From the NCBI GenBank assembly GCA_021234535.1, contig CM037850.1:20200446-20264445 (forward strand): DNA of 64,000 bases. Reading direction: 5' to 3'. Numbering within the stretch: the stretch's first letter is position 1; each line of letters starts with the position of its first letter. This DNA comes from Stichopus chloronotus. Taxonomy: Eukaryota; Echinodermata; Holothuroidea; Aspidochirotida; Stichopodidae. Below, piece by piece: positions 47,348-59,880 of this stretch. The notes under the pieces are model-generated. The model did not search any database. It saw only the letters and a program-made list of their open reading frames with translations, and was not told where the DNA came from. The position numbers were made by a program, and so were the translations under genes.

Positions 47348-49529
47348 ATGTCTGCTGCTCAGTCACTACTACTTAGCATGTAACTATTGCAGGGATTTTT
47401 CTCTTGTTAGCTGCATTACAGTACCCCGCTTTTTTTTAAATAAATCGTTCTACCAGCTTGGTAAGAAACTATTGAACTTTGATCATATCAACACGAAACA
47501 ATAGGTTGATATATATACATCACGTGGTACAGGAAAAGTCAAAACATAATGGGCGTTGTTTGCCTATCGGTATAACGTGCTAATCCATATTTATTCGTTC
47601 CATTCTGTTGCATACCAGTCTGTGTTACTGTCCATTTCATTCACCGTCTATATACCGTTAGCGTATACTGCTCTTTTCTTCTCTGTTTATCAGATCTTTG
47701 TTTATCAGCATTTCGTCCTATTTTACTAAATTCCTTTCTTCTCCTTAAAAGCACCAGGTTAGTCTGTATTGAATGATTTTCCTTCGGTTCAGTTACGGTT
47801 CAGTTACAACTCCATTATACTTATCGTCTGTATACCATACGCGTATGATACTAATCAGTATCTCGTCATATTTTGTTGCGGTCTTTTCTTCTCAACAGCG
47901 AGCAAGTTAGTCTCCATTGATTGATATTACTTTGTAATAGTAATAAAAGAAGTTTATCAGCCTTTATCTCTTCAGTCATCTCTTCCTGAGCCAAACCAGA
48001 TTTGATTTCATCGCAGTATCAATTGACTCTTCTAAACCGTGAGTATGAACTAGTACGCCATCTTGGCTATACAAAGTTTTATCACAAAATCGCCACGTCT
48101 ACCATCCTGAATTTGTCAGGTGTCATCAGTGCCGTGGTCAGGGTGAAAGAGTATGTGCGTGCGTGTCTGTGTGTGGATAGGGGGTCAGGTGGGCGGCGTA
48201 TTTTATAGTGAAGGGGCTAGCGCTTTCAAAGTTAGCACCATGGAATTTAGGGGAAAATGCGTATTTTGACTAAAAAATTCCATTAGAAAAATGAAAAGTT
48301 AATCACAAACTTTAGTCATCTCCCAATAAACTATAGCCTGTCATTGTTCACATGAAATAAACGAAAATCAAAGATCGTTAATTTGTGACAGTTTGGGTAA
48401 CTTTAATGAAGTAGAATAGTTTAATGGCAAATGCAGCATACATTTGTTGCCGTGACTTATACATGCCATTGTTCTTGTAATTACATGTTATGTGTAAAGT
48501 TACATAGAGGGGCCAATGTACTAAAGGTCAACAGATAAGGATCCTGCACATATAAAACCTAAGTTTAAACACAAGCAAGTTTTGTTGCCTTTCTTATCAC
48601 CAGATATGATTACGTGATGAGGGGATTCAGTTCCCGCCATTATCTGTTATACCTTACAGGGTTCATATTGATTCTGTGTTATCTCTTACATCTATATATC
48701 ACAGAATCAACCACAATTTCTTGCCATTATTAATTGTCTTCTTTTGATTAGGTTTTTTTTCCTACTGTTTATCACACTCATATATTTTTCCCTATTACGA
48801 TGAAATACATATTGCTTTCAGTAATGCATGTACTACTTGGTAGAAATTCATGTTACTAAGAAAAATACACTGTCAGTCGAAATAGGTGATCATGTAATTC
48901 CCCACTAGAATATAACAAATACTTGATAATCAACAATTTGAAGGCAGGGTTGAAAACTGAATTACAATAATATTATCACGTATCTGCGCACACGGCAGAA
49001 CCAAAATTTACTAACATCCAATATCACTGGATATGATCATGATCACTGATCCAATATACGAAATATGTATCAAAGTTTTGAAGCCAAAATTACACCTGAT
49101 ATGGTTAACTGAACTCTACACAGTGAATGTTTAAATGTATCGTCAATGCATCGAACATAGGTGACCTTAAATTCAATTTGTCAAAAAAAAAAATGTGCTT
49201 GAAACACAAAAGGTGCTGATAATTTATTAAATTCCCTTAATTAATTAACTGAAATTTGATGATTGTAGTAATTACCAAAGATAACATTAGCCACTCGTTA
49301 CCAACGTGAATCATTTACTGGCGTACTCCCTCGTAAACACGAAAATTACTGACTCTAATTTATTATTTTACAATGAAAAAAAACAAGAAAAAGCAGTTCA
49401 ATCGAATAAAGTAGAATTTTCATTTTATTTATGCCTTTCAAGTTCACCAAGTTCCCTACTTTTGTTTCGGTTATGTTTAGGCAACATCTTCCTCGTCCAG
49501 CCCATCTTCCTCTCAGTGTATCAAGTAAC
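47348..49529. other. no gene seen
   Basis: AT-rich sequence upstream of the beta-propeller-like gene. Its promoter should lie here, but no element can be singled out. Confidence 0.45.
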
Positions 49530-52500
49530 ATGGCGTCCAAAAGCAACTCGTAAGTATTAAAAAAAAGAGAAGATAAAGCAGGTCAAATTCCTCCAACTTC
49601 TTGTTTGAAAATATATGTGTGCGTCATACAAAGAAGAATGATCATGTCAGGTCAAGGTAATAAGTTACTAAGTTTAACAAAATCAATGTCAATGCAATCT
49701 TGATAATCTTTTGAAGTAAAGTCATTACAGCAAAGGACTTTCCCCGCCATTTTACATTACAAAAAAAAAAAAAAACGACACGAAAAAAAAAGAGATAGAC
49801 TTGGCAGCAATGGAGTATCTGTCACCATACAACCACAAGACCTGTACCCCAGTTATATACGTTCTGCCAAAAATTTATAAGGCAGCCCCAGCTAACTCAA
49901 AATTTGCTGGTCGACCTATAATAAGTGGCAACGGATCTCCCACGAAGAAAATCTCTGAATTTGTGGATTACTTTTTGCTTCCCATTGTACTAAAACAAGA
50001 TACTCATGTGAAAGATACCAATCACATTTTAGAAGCTCTGGAAGCAACCCCGTTACCAAAAACGATACTCCCAGCAACACTTGATGTTGTCGCCATGTAC
50101 ACCAACACTCCCCAAGTGGAGGCGCTAGAGTGCTGTCAAGAGGCCTTTGAAAAGGCAGACAAAGACATGTATGAAATAAACAAAATTTCTACTCTGTCTC
50201 TGCGCTATTTGATTGAGCTTATCCTTAAAAGAAATTGTTTTGAGTTCAATAACAACTTCCATCTCCAAAAGACTGGTTGCGCTATGGGAAGCCAAGCCTC
50301 TATGGAAATCTGTGCCATCGTCATGCAGACTTGAAAAGCAGATTATTCCGACTGATTCTAAAATCGTGAAATGGCTTCGCTACAGAGATGATATTCTTTT
50401 ACTCTACGATGGAACACCCACAGATCTTGAGAGACTGGTTGGTGAGATGAATAAAATTCATCCTTTCCTAAAATTCACCACAGAAGTTTCCAATACTGAA
50501 GTCACATACCTAGATCTCAGAATCTTTAAAGGTCCTAGATTCCACTCAGTCGGGATACTAGATACTAAAATCTACACCAAACACACTGAAACTTTCCAGT
50601 ATCTGCATAGAAATTCCACACACCCGCTTGCCACCTTCAAAGGCTTCATCAAAGGCGAGGTATTGCGTTTTTCTCGTCTCTGCAATGATGAGACCAACTT
50701 CATCGAAAAAAACAGAAAATTTCAAAGAGAAACTTCTATTAAGGAATTACAATGAAGAGGAATTTGCTACAGCCACAATAGGCATCAATTTTAATAATCG
50801 TGTGCAATACCTCACCCCCAAACCGAAACAAAAGGTTCCAACTCTGGTCTTCAAAGTGATCTACACACCCCACATCAAAACCCAGCACCTTAAAAAGGTT
50901 CTCTTAAAACACTGGTATTTAATTTCGGGTCACCTTGAATTATCCAAGCTGTTTCTAAACGAACCGATTCTTGCTTTTAAAAGAGCACAAAATCTAAAAG
51001 ATCTCCGTGTTAAATCAAGGTTACAAAGCAATGATGAATCGTTCGTTCGTTCGTTCGTTCGTTCGTTCGTTCGTTCGTTCGTTCTTTCGTTCGTTCGTTC
51101 TCCTTCTTCTTCTTGGGCATTGTAAATAGCACCTACTTTGTGATAAGTCTTTAAATGCTTGAATGTAAATGTGAATGTAAAAAAGAAAAAAGAATGTTTA
51201 CAGACTGGTGGCACCCTGTTACAAATGTGGCTTAATGTCACTATTTTTCATTTTTAAATTCACATAGAACGTCCAAGAAGTTTTTTCAATTTTATCAAGG
51301 CATTCAGGAGGGACAAAGACGAATTTAAATTGTAACTCAACGATCTAATAAATCCCCTTGAACGTAATTGGCATTGCTCCGTCTGTACTGGACACAATGT
51401 ACGTCAGGTTTGCAGTATGTCGTACTTCATACACTGTAAATACTGTAACACGAGTAATGCTTTCGTAGATACACTATGACTCAGGTAATTGTAATAGTGA
51501 AATACTTTTAAGCTGCTCTCATACACAAACATTCCTTTTAAATTATTTTATCTCAATCTTTTACGTGGATAATTGACAACATCAAAGTGATGTTTATAGC
51601 GAATCTTCTGTTTTGCGTCTGTATACTATCACCGGGACAAGAACAAGTTGCTATATCCTCTTCTACCTTCAAAGTGATAATGGTTAAGTGAGGTAGCATA
51701 TAGGCCTACCCGTGTTAACTACATCCATTGTTTTACAGACTCAATCGCAAAAGTATTATGGTCTCTAAACCATTGATGAAGTTTTTTAACAGATATAAGC
51801 TACCACTCTTTAGAAAGCTGACACATTGGCCATTGACTGCTTTTTTCAATTTTTCGTACCTTAGGTGATTAAATTTTCTGCTGGAGGCAGTCCAAATTAC
51901 CACACCTTATCACTGGGGCAAATCATACATCGCCTCGAATGATACTGTTTCGCCAGTTAAACTAAAGTCATAACTTAAAAAAAGAAGAAGCTTCAATTGG
52001 CACTGTTTTCACACCTCGTATACCTCAACTCACCTTTTTAATATTCAATCCACAAAAGAACCCATCTCAAAGGATAAAATACCAAAAAAGGTTGTTCAAA
52101 AATCCCTGACAGGGAATTTCACTGACGGTGAACTACATGCGCAGGAATCTTCTATGTAGGGTATGCTACCTTCGCTTTGTGAGGGTTTTCCGGATTTATC
52201 TTTTACACATAGCGCCATCATTTTCGTACCTTTTGCAAAAAGGGGACTGCCTATGCATTGCTCCAAGCCTCAATGCACATATACTGGTATCACTGTTCAT
52301 TTCTTAAAAGGCATTGACGCGCATCAGCATCTCATAGGTATCTCAATTAAGATTATATATCTGAGTCAATTTATCGTTGAGAGAACATATGAACAATAAA
52401 TGCTATGCAAGGAAGGGAAGAAACTCTCATGTACCGAACAGTCGCCCTGCACGGCTCTAACTTTATACAGTTAGAATTAATGAAGGACCTTTTTTTTTCA

Positions 52501-55500
52501 TATTTGTTACTATGTCAATGTAGAGAGGTCGTATCAACTTGATCTAGTTTTCATTCAGAATTTCTAAAAAGTACGTGCCAGATTCCACCAATGTGTTAAC
52601 ACAATATAGTGCACCACGTATAGTATACTTATTAGTGTTGGAGGGGAGGCCTATAATGGGTGCAGCGCCCATCGTTAAGTTCTTTTTAGCCCTCTGATTC
52701 AACGGTTAATTACTGTAGGTAGACTTTACCCATGCCTCGATTTTCTTTCAATTTGTCTTCCAAACTGTGATAATGATTTAGTTGTAGTCCACAAATCACA
52801 TTCGTGCTTCCTACGCTTAAATATTGTACAAACGTGTACTGCCAAATCTTTATACACCATAAACCTTCCAAATTCCTCGTTACCATGGACACATGCCTCA
52901 ACGTCTGGTCACATTTTTCCCTTTTTGCCTTCCATAAAAAACAGTGCCTGTGTACAGTGTACAAAAGTTCCAAGATTCTCTGTACAAGATGCTTTCCGCG
53001 CATACGACATGGATACATCACAGGATGGCTGCCGTTTGGCTTTATCCGGGTGGGAAGACAAAACAAAGGATACGTTCATCGACCTGTTTGCGTTACAACA
53101 TGATCCTGGTTTTCAAGATTTATCGTCATTAATGACGTCTCAGCCTTATTTTTCTAGAGAATTTATCAAAATTGGTGGTTCACCATGGCGGCGGCGGTGT
53201 GTTTGCCTGCTGGATGATTCTGTATTCGTTACGTGTTGTTTTAATACAATCGAATCATACGATACTAAACATGGCCGTCTCGTCAATCGACGTCAATTTA
53301 CCGGTGAAACCTTCTGTATGACAACAACCAGAGATGGGAGAGTCTATGTTGGTTTAGTAGCCAGTGATGATGTGATTGTGTTTGATCGGAGGCTGAATCA
53401 GATCAATAAAATCAAATTAAAAGGATTACGAGAAGGTTGTCCCTGGGAAATGACAGTAAACAACAACAAACTGTTTATCATTACAGCCTTTTGGAAAGCT
53501 TTAATGTATAATATTAACGGAGGAGATATTGAATATGAATTCAAAGAACCAAACCAACAGTACAGAGGAGCAAGGAGTATAACAGTCAGTGAAGAGAATG
53601 GATTAATTTATATATTATGGGGTGATGGTAGGGAAAAACGTGTGGTTGTTGTTTACTCTTTCCCTGGGGGTCATTCTTCTCTCCCTGGGGGTCATTCCTC
53701 TCTCCCTTGGGGTCATTCCTCTCTCCCTGGGGATCATTCTCCCATCTCTGGTTGTCATTGTTTGGCTTCTTTTATTGTTTCTGATGATTCTCTGAAAACC
53801 AGGGTCAATAATAATGTAAACAGGTTGTTTGTTGTCACCAGGAAGACTGGAGAAGTATATGAATATCACACAGTAAGTATTAAACACAGGATACCGGCCG
53901 GTAGAAAATATAAGGCATAGTTATATCGCTTTCATGTTGAAAACCTTTTGATTAAAGACCCACGAGTTAGGAACCGATGAATGCAAACAGTTCAGGAGAA
54001 GACGGTGTTTACTCTTCTGTGGCCTTTGTGGAAATTTTTTTTTAGAAATCCCTACCAATTTTTGTGAAGAATTTTTTTTTCTGCCACACCAATAGATATA
54101 AGCCTACTGTACAGCACAGTAGTCCAATCCAAATATTGGAAATTTTTATCGATTTCAAATTGCAAATCCTTTGATCTAATATTAGCAATATCAGTACCGA
54201 TGAATGCGAACAATATAGAGGGAGAAATTTTGTTACTGTTTTGTTGCCTTTTGTGCAAAATTTGTATAAATTCCTAACAATTTTTTTGAAAAAATTTTGT
54301 CTCCTATACCAATAGATGTGTAGGCCTACAGCACGTGTACAGTAGTCTAATCTAAAATACTGGAAATTCGTATCGCTTTCATATTGCATATCCTTTGATT
54401 AAATATCAACAAATTAGGTACCGATAAATGCGAACAATTCAGGAGAAGACAGTTGTTACTGTTTTGTGGCCTTTTGCGCAAAATGTGTAGGAATTTTTAA
54501 CAAATTTGTGAAAAAAATTGTCTGCTTCACCAATAGGCCTACAGCACAGTACCGTGGTCTAGGCTAAAATGTGGGAATTTTTTATCGCTTTCATATTGCT
54601 AATCCTTTGATTACATATTAACGAATTAGGTACCGATAAAATGCAAACAATTCAGTGGTAGACAGTTTGTACTCTTTTGTGGCCCTTTGGGTAAAATTTG
54701 TTGAAAAATTCCTAACAATTTTTGGGGAGGAAATTTTGTGTGAGACTACATCATTAGACATATGCTAAGTCCTGTCCAAAATATTAAAAAAAAAAACTCA
54801 CACAATTGCACAGTCTTTGATTACATATCAACAAATTAGGTCTCTTCCAACAAGTCAGCAGAGGACTATTTTTATCATTTTGACACTTTCCTGCCAAATT
54901 TGAAGAAAATTTCAAGTCATAGATTGTGCTTTAAGACTATGCACTCATACCAGCACCGGACATAGGCCAATTTAAAATATGATGTAGGCCTAAGGAATTT
55001 TTATCGCTTTCAAATTGAAAAACCTTTGCTTGAGCATGAACAAATTAGGTTTTGATAAATACGAACATAGAAGAGGAAGGACATTTTTGTAAAGAAATTG
55101 TTGTGTGTTCCACCACCTAACATATAGGCCTACATTAACTATGCCAATTCAGGAAATTTTATTGCTTTCAAAATAGGAAACCCTTTGCTTGAATTTGCAC
55201 GAATTGAATACAAGCAACTTAGTAAAACACAAATTTCAGTGTTTGCAGCCTTTTTTTTTTCCCAACATTTTGCAAGATAGAAAGAAATAACAGTACGAAA
55301 GGGTCCGTAGAAACATTGACCCTATAAACATTTTGCTGTCTGTACGATGTCATTTGTAAGACGGTGCTTACATTATGATCCTATGTCCCCTGCGTACCAG
55401 TTTGCACAGTCGCTAAAGATGACCTAAGGTTTGACTCTTAACAAGTGAACAACAACTCACTCAACAAGTTACAAATTGATAGATTTTTGCACTTACAGTA

Positions 55501-55859
55501 AATGTGTACTGCATATTTTAGCTGTAACTGTCTATTTAATTTTTACGAATACCAAACACCTAGATAATCGAGAAAAAAAGAACTTAAAGAAGAAAAACAG
55601 GAATAAAAGTCATAGAATCTTTATTGACGTTCGCATCCTTATTGCCCGAAACCTTTGCCGTTACGTCCAATGCATGATGGAAAGTTTTTTTTTTTTTTTT
55701 TTTCCTTCTCAATTTGTTTCCATTACTTAAAACCTTTTTATGTTACTTACTGTAGTAAGTGTGAGCTCGTCTTTTCAATTTTAGGTGTACTGTATGGTAT
55801 GGGGTTACCAACTTTATTGTGTAGAATCACAGTCCATGAGCAGTTATAGTGTGTATTAG
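49530..55859 (+). CDS. beta-propeller-like protein gene, three predicted exons
   Basis: The predicted exons are 49530-49549 (AACATGG start context, encodes MASKSN plus two bases, donor GTAAGT), 52945-53872 (acceptor 'aaaaacag', donor GTAAGT) and 55785-55859 (acceptor 'tcttttcaattttag', stop TAG). Phases agree (2 then 0) and the total is 1023 nt, or 340 residues. The main exon has repeated beta-strand patterns: RRCVCLLDDSVFVTC, FTGETFCMTTTRDGRVYVGL, DDVIVFDRRLNQINKIKL, MTVNNNKLFIITAFW, ARSITVSEENGLIYILWGDG, VNRLFVVTRKTGEVYEYHT. This 'x-G-x-V/I-Y-V' spacing fits NHL/WD-like propeller blades, as in the C-terminal part of TRIM-type proteins, but no RING or B-box is seen. Exon 1 and exon 3 are joined by phase and consensus only. 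The main exon is well supported. No function can be assigned. Confidence 0.6.
49801..51036 (+). pseudogene. degenerate Penelope-like reverse transcriptase
   Basis: Three overlapping frames carry consecutive parts of one reverse transcriptase. 49801-50334 holds VIYVLPKIYKA, GRPIISGNGSPTKKISEF, motif A (LDVVAMYTNTP) and motif B (KTGCAMGSQAS). 50213-50755 holds motif C (RYRDDILLL) and the TYLDLRIFKG region. 50628 onward holds the C-terminal PILAFKRAQNLKDLRVKSRL block. The order and the 'Y-T-N' and 'L-x-D-L-R-V' patterns fit Penelope-like elements rather than LINEs. Two frame changes (near 50330 and 50750) and the missing N-terminus show it is dead. No convincing GIY-YIG endonuclease follows. It lies in intron 1 of the beta-propeller-like gene. 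Confidence 0.75.
51039..51100 (+). repeat. (TTCG)n microsatellite
   Basis: About fifteen units of GTTC/TTCG with one variant. It directly follows the reverse transcriptase relic. Open frames through it (SFVRSFVRS...) are artefacts. Confidence 0.9.
51127..52944. other. intron 1 remainder, no gene seen
   Basis: AT-rich sequence. At 51380-51480 one frame has several cysteines, which might be decayed retroelement sequence. Nothing firm is seen. Confidence 0.4.
53661..53750 (+). repeat. 21-bp minisatellite inside the coding exon
   Basis: Four or five units of 'cctgggggtcattcttctct' keep the frame and encode SLPGGHS-like heptapeptides. They sit between two propeller strands (VVVVYSF and CLASFIVSD), probably in a loop. 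Confidence 0.85.
53900..55230 (+). repeat. tandem repeat of about 215 bp in intron 2
   Basis: 'atcgctttcatattg' or a variant followed by 'aaaccttttga' recurs at about 53925, 54148, 54372, 54585, 54800, 55003 and 55161. Each unit also carries versions of 'aattaggtaccgataaatgc', 'tgttttgtggccttttg' and 'ccaataggcctac'. Spacing shrinks from about 224 to 160 bp along the array. Confidence 0.8.
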
Positions 55860-58170
55860 GTTATTTAGTGAAACTTCCAGGGGTTACAGCAAGTGGTAGA
55901 ATTGGAGAGCCCTCATACTGTAACTGTATAGGAGAGGGTAGGTTGGTACAGTAGCATTGAGGACCCTGCATTACTACTGTATCTATAAAATTTCGATCGT
56001 GATCGTCGTGTAGAAGGGCGCAGCCTGAGTCCATTCAGCGATAGCAGTAATCTCCGAGAGTTTTTGGATAAAGGCAGTGTCGGATTTACTGAATAGACAT
56101 TTCAAGAAAAACTTGGAGTTGCTTGATGTCTTACTCTTAGTCCTAACAGCAGCATTACAAGTGTAAGACTTGTTGTGCGCAGACCCTAATTTTCCTGTGG
56201 GTGTGAGAGTTCTCAATCTCAGTAGGCTATGGAAAATTTCGGAACTAGGCCTAAGTTAGTTCAACAAAGAAGAAGGATTGCACATGGCTAGAACGTTACC
56301 GTCAAAAAATTGCTGTAAGATCACTTTATGGCTGGTTTGGGATAGTTCATGTCAAGGTCTTCCCTATTTAATTTTTTTCTCACCATATAGGGCCTAGGTC
56401 TATCAATAGGCCTAAATTAGCCTATTTGTCTTGTGGCGTTCTCTGTCCTTAAGAATATTAATCAGGTGGTTGTACGGAGACGCTTCAAGATGGCAATGTA
56501 CTGCAGTGCTTAGCCCTCTTTACGATTTTATTGCATAGGGAATTGTTTTTGTACATTAGCAGAATTCTACAAAGAAGGAAAGCTAATTCTGGTAGGCTAT
56601 CAAACTTTTGAGAGTGTTCAAAATATACTGAAGAAGCTTTAAAGCGACACAATTCTGATAGTTAGGTAAGATTACCCTACGTCTGAAGAATTACCACTGA
56701 CAGTACACAGTGCTGTAGATTTACCCACATTTAAATTTTACTTTTGAGCAGGCCATAGGCGCTGCCTATGTAACGTTAGAACTAAGAACTATGAACTTCA
56801 AATCGAATGTTAGTTCCCTAGTGTAGGCCTGTTACTAGTAATACTGTGTTAGCCATTGTTGTGCAAGATATAGCAGACTGAAAACACACTGTCAATCTAC
56901 CGTTTTATTTTATTCATCCGCCGGTGATTGACCGTGGTTTAACAAGTTGGGTGCAACGTTACAACCGTGCTAAAGTGTTCAACAGACCCTCTTTCATTCC
57001 TGATTACACATGTATTACCCATGGACATGACATCTGATACCCCTTGCCAGGCAGCTCAAGAAAGCCTAGACATTGGATTGACACACCTGAATTACTTTAG
57101 GAAAACGATGTTTAATTGACCATGTGGGTTATCACAGCATGAGGTGATAAAATTGACCTCAGGCATGAAAATTTGCGACAAGTGAATCTCAGTAGAACAA
57201 AGAACCGTGAGGTTGAAGTGAATCTCGTTTTAACGTACGAGTAACAGCATGTATCAGCGATTAACCCATGGTCACCTGCCTGAAATGGGCCAATTGGAGT
57301 TGAGGATTCTTTCCATGTATGTGTGAATAGTACACAATGAGGTGACAAAGTTTATCGTAATTTAGTGATGGAGAAATGATACCATGCTGTGCACCAGTCC
57401 GTAGGCGTTGCAGCCGGGGCACAGTAGGGAGTCGAACATACGATATATTATTACAGTGTAGACCTCATACATGTACTTCACATGATCCCACACTATTGGT
57501 CATTGGTAATGTCGTACAGTGAATATGTCAAGGAGACCGTGACTCCAAAGACTGTATGTTAATGTTGTCCCATCTCTGACATTGGGAAATGTTGTGTCCA
57601 TGAAACTGATAAATTTCTTCGTTGAACCTAAATTTCCCAGTCTAAGGTGTGTTAGCTGCAGTAAGCTTCAAAACATTGTGAATTTAGGAGTGGATCCTGA
57701 AAATAACTTGAGTAATGTACCGACATGACCGGCTACCATACCGACATTCAGAGCGATTTCAGTTTTACTTTAGCAATTTCCAGTCCCGTGCACTGACAAG
57801 GCTGACCTTCAATAATAAATATGAAATTGAAACAGTATATAATAGGTTTATTTAAGCATACATGTGCATCAGCATTAATAAGTACGTAAGCATAATGCAT
57901 ACATGTACTCATTTAAGTCAATTATTTTGAGTAATGTTTTAATTGTGCAAATTGTCCTGGCAGTACACAGAATATCACAGAATTCCCCAATAAAAAAAAA
58001 GCTACAAAAAAAAAAAACAAAAAAACTACAGTATACATGGATAAGTCCCCTTAACTTTTTCTACTGTATGGAACAACAACATTTGGATCATGTCTTTCAA
58101 TTAAGTTAACTTTTGTTGGAGGGGGCGAGGGGGCTGCTTGACCTAAAGCCACAGCACTGGGTTTTGACAG
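55860..58170. other. no gene seen
   Basis: AT-rich sequence. An open plus-strand stretch at 55993-56095 reads SLSPFSDSSNLREFLDKGS, but it lacks clear splice borders. It is not called as an exon. Confidence 0.4.
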
Positions 58171-58307
58171 GATTTGGACCATGCATTTCGATGATGTCAT
58201 GTACAGAAACAGTTGGAATGTCTATAGATGCAAATGACCAACAGGAAATACAAGAAATTCATGTTGCAGTGTACAAAAATTATCGCCACGACAGAATGGA
58301 GAAATGA
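58171..58307 (+). CDS. candidate terminal exon
   Basis: The stretch starts after 'gggttttgacag', enters in phase 1, and ends in TGA. It encodes about 45 residues with ordinary composition: FGPCISMMSCTETVGMSIDA, then an acidic stretch and VAVYKNYRHDRMEK. No domain is recognised and no upstream exon with matching phase was found. It could be chance. Confidence 0.25.
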
Positions 58308-59400
58308 ATAATAACACAAATACTGTAACTGATTTCGTTTAAAAGAAAAGCTGAATTACTATTTCATGGAGTTGACACCAATTATGTCATTTACAGTATC
58401 TTGCAGCAGTCTTACATACCTGCACGGTAGTCTTGTATTGCAAGCCGTCAGGGACAGGAATGCAACTTACAGGACAATGAATCTTCTTTAAAATTAAATG
58501 CACTGTACATATGCGATGTTTATGTTGTGTTATGTATCTTCTCAGTCTAATTGAGATATAGATGACAAAGGAAATTACAGTACAGGACCAAGTCAGTGTG
58601 TCACATGAGCTTCTGGCTATACTGGTAGCTAGCATGGGCGTCAATCCTGGGGGACACATTTCGACGTAGGAGGGGGACAAATGTCCTCCCCCCTCACATT
58701 CTATAAAGAGAAATCTTTTGGCTCACTTTTTGAAAGGTTTTTGAATGGTAGCAGGACAATGTAACAAATGTCGTCCACAGTTTTGGTGAGTGACTGATGT
58801 ACAGTAAACGATGACTGGGTGACCATTCAGTTTAGGTGTTCTTGTACCAAGGTTAGACTCATGAATCTTCACATCCCAAATATGAACATCGGTTTGCTTC
58901 GCGTGCAATGGTTCTTTGTAGTGTTATGTCATTGTACAAAAGAAGGTACAGGTAAGGGAATGACACGCATTTAAGTATACCAATAAAATTTCAAATTACT
59001 CAAATGAGGAGAACCACACTGTACTGTAGGTAAAAATTCTGTTTGTGAACATGTGTTTGAATGAATTGTCTACATACACTCAGCGGCGTTGTGACCTGGG
59101 ACGGTCCCCTCCCTTATCAACAAAAAGAAAAGTCAGGGGCACGATAATCGGAAAATTTGCCAAAAGCAGTTAGATTTTTTTTTTCATATTTCAGTCTAGC
59201 ACGTTTTATGACACAAAAAACAACAAACAAACAAAACACAAAAACAAGAACAAGGGAAGAAAAAGAAAAAAAAAAGGCTCAAGTCATATATAGCATACAG
59301 TTCAAAGCACGTAATTGCCAACGAAATGAGATTTCATTTTACATTTTAAGGTTTTTTTACGACTTACATAGCTTTATATCATTCCGAAGTTCACTCCAAG
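58308..59400. other. no gene seen
   Basis: AT-rich sequence. The poly-A-rich patch at 59210-59275 is low-complexity. Confidence 0.4.
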
Positions 59401-59409
59401 TTTTGGAAC

Positions 59410-59880
59410 AATAATTATTCCAGAGAAGCTTCCCGTACTATTCCAAGGCTGTGTATATGCAGCTTAGGACGGCAGAGAAATGCCATTTCCGGCCATCTTG
59501 GAGGTTTGAAAAGCCCGAAGTCTCCTTGTGCGCTCCGCTCAGCCTAGTCCTGTCACACATGCCCCCACCTCCTGCAAAGCTTGGAAAGGTGCTTCATTTG
59601 TGATATTGATGACATATAAGCACAAAAAATGCCTCCAATCGTGCCTCCGAAAGTGTTTTTTTTTTTTTTTTCGAAAATTTGCTGAGGGTTTCGAGCCACT
59701 CTCCATGAGATGTTTCAGGAAGTTTCCCTAGAAAATTTCATTGATCTGTGTTATCTCATTGAAGCCTCCGATTACATATTAATGTCAGTCATTCATTAGT
59801 AATCAACACGCTCGGACAAAAGCCTCCCCCCCCAAAAAAAAAATCCAGGCGTCCCTACGCCTACATTATGTGCCTGGAGA
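59410..59880 (-). repeat. R1 dispersed repeat, near-full single copy, inverted
   Basis: This is the reverse-orientation counterpart of one R1 unit. Landmarks are 'ccatttccggccatcttgga', 'gcgctccgctcagcctagtc', 'tgcctccaatcgtgcctccg' and 'ccaggcgtccctacgccta'. Confidence 0.7.

Noticed and set aside
50930..51241. Minus-strand frame with repeated TNER/NERT residues
   Set aside because: It is a translation of the (TTCG)n microsatellite.
51380..51480. Cysteine-containing frame (HCSVCTGHNV ... HCKYCNTSNAF) downstream of the reverse transcriptase relic
   Set aside because: It might be a decayed linker of a GIY-YIG region, but a stop lies just upstream and the key GIY and YIG residues are not seen.
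53615..53887. Minus-strand frame with MTPRERG repeats
   Set aside because: It is the complement of the minisatellite in the well-supported propeller exon.
55993..56095. Open plus-strand stretch SLSPFSDSSNLREFLDKGS
   Set aside because: Its composition is exon-like, but there is a stop just upstream and no matching acceptor or donor.
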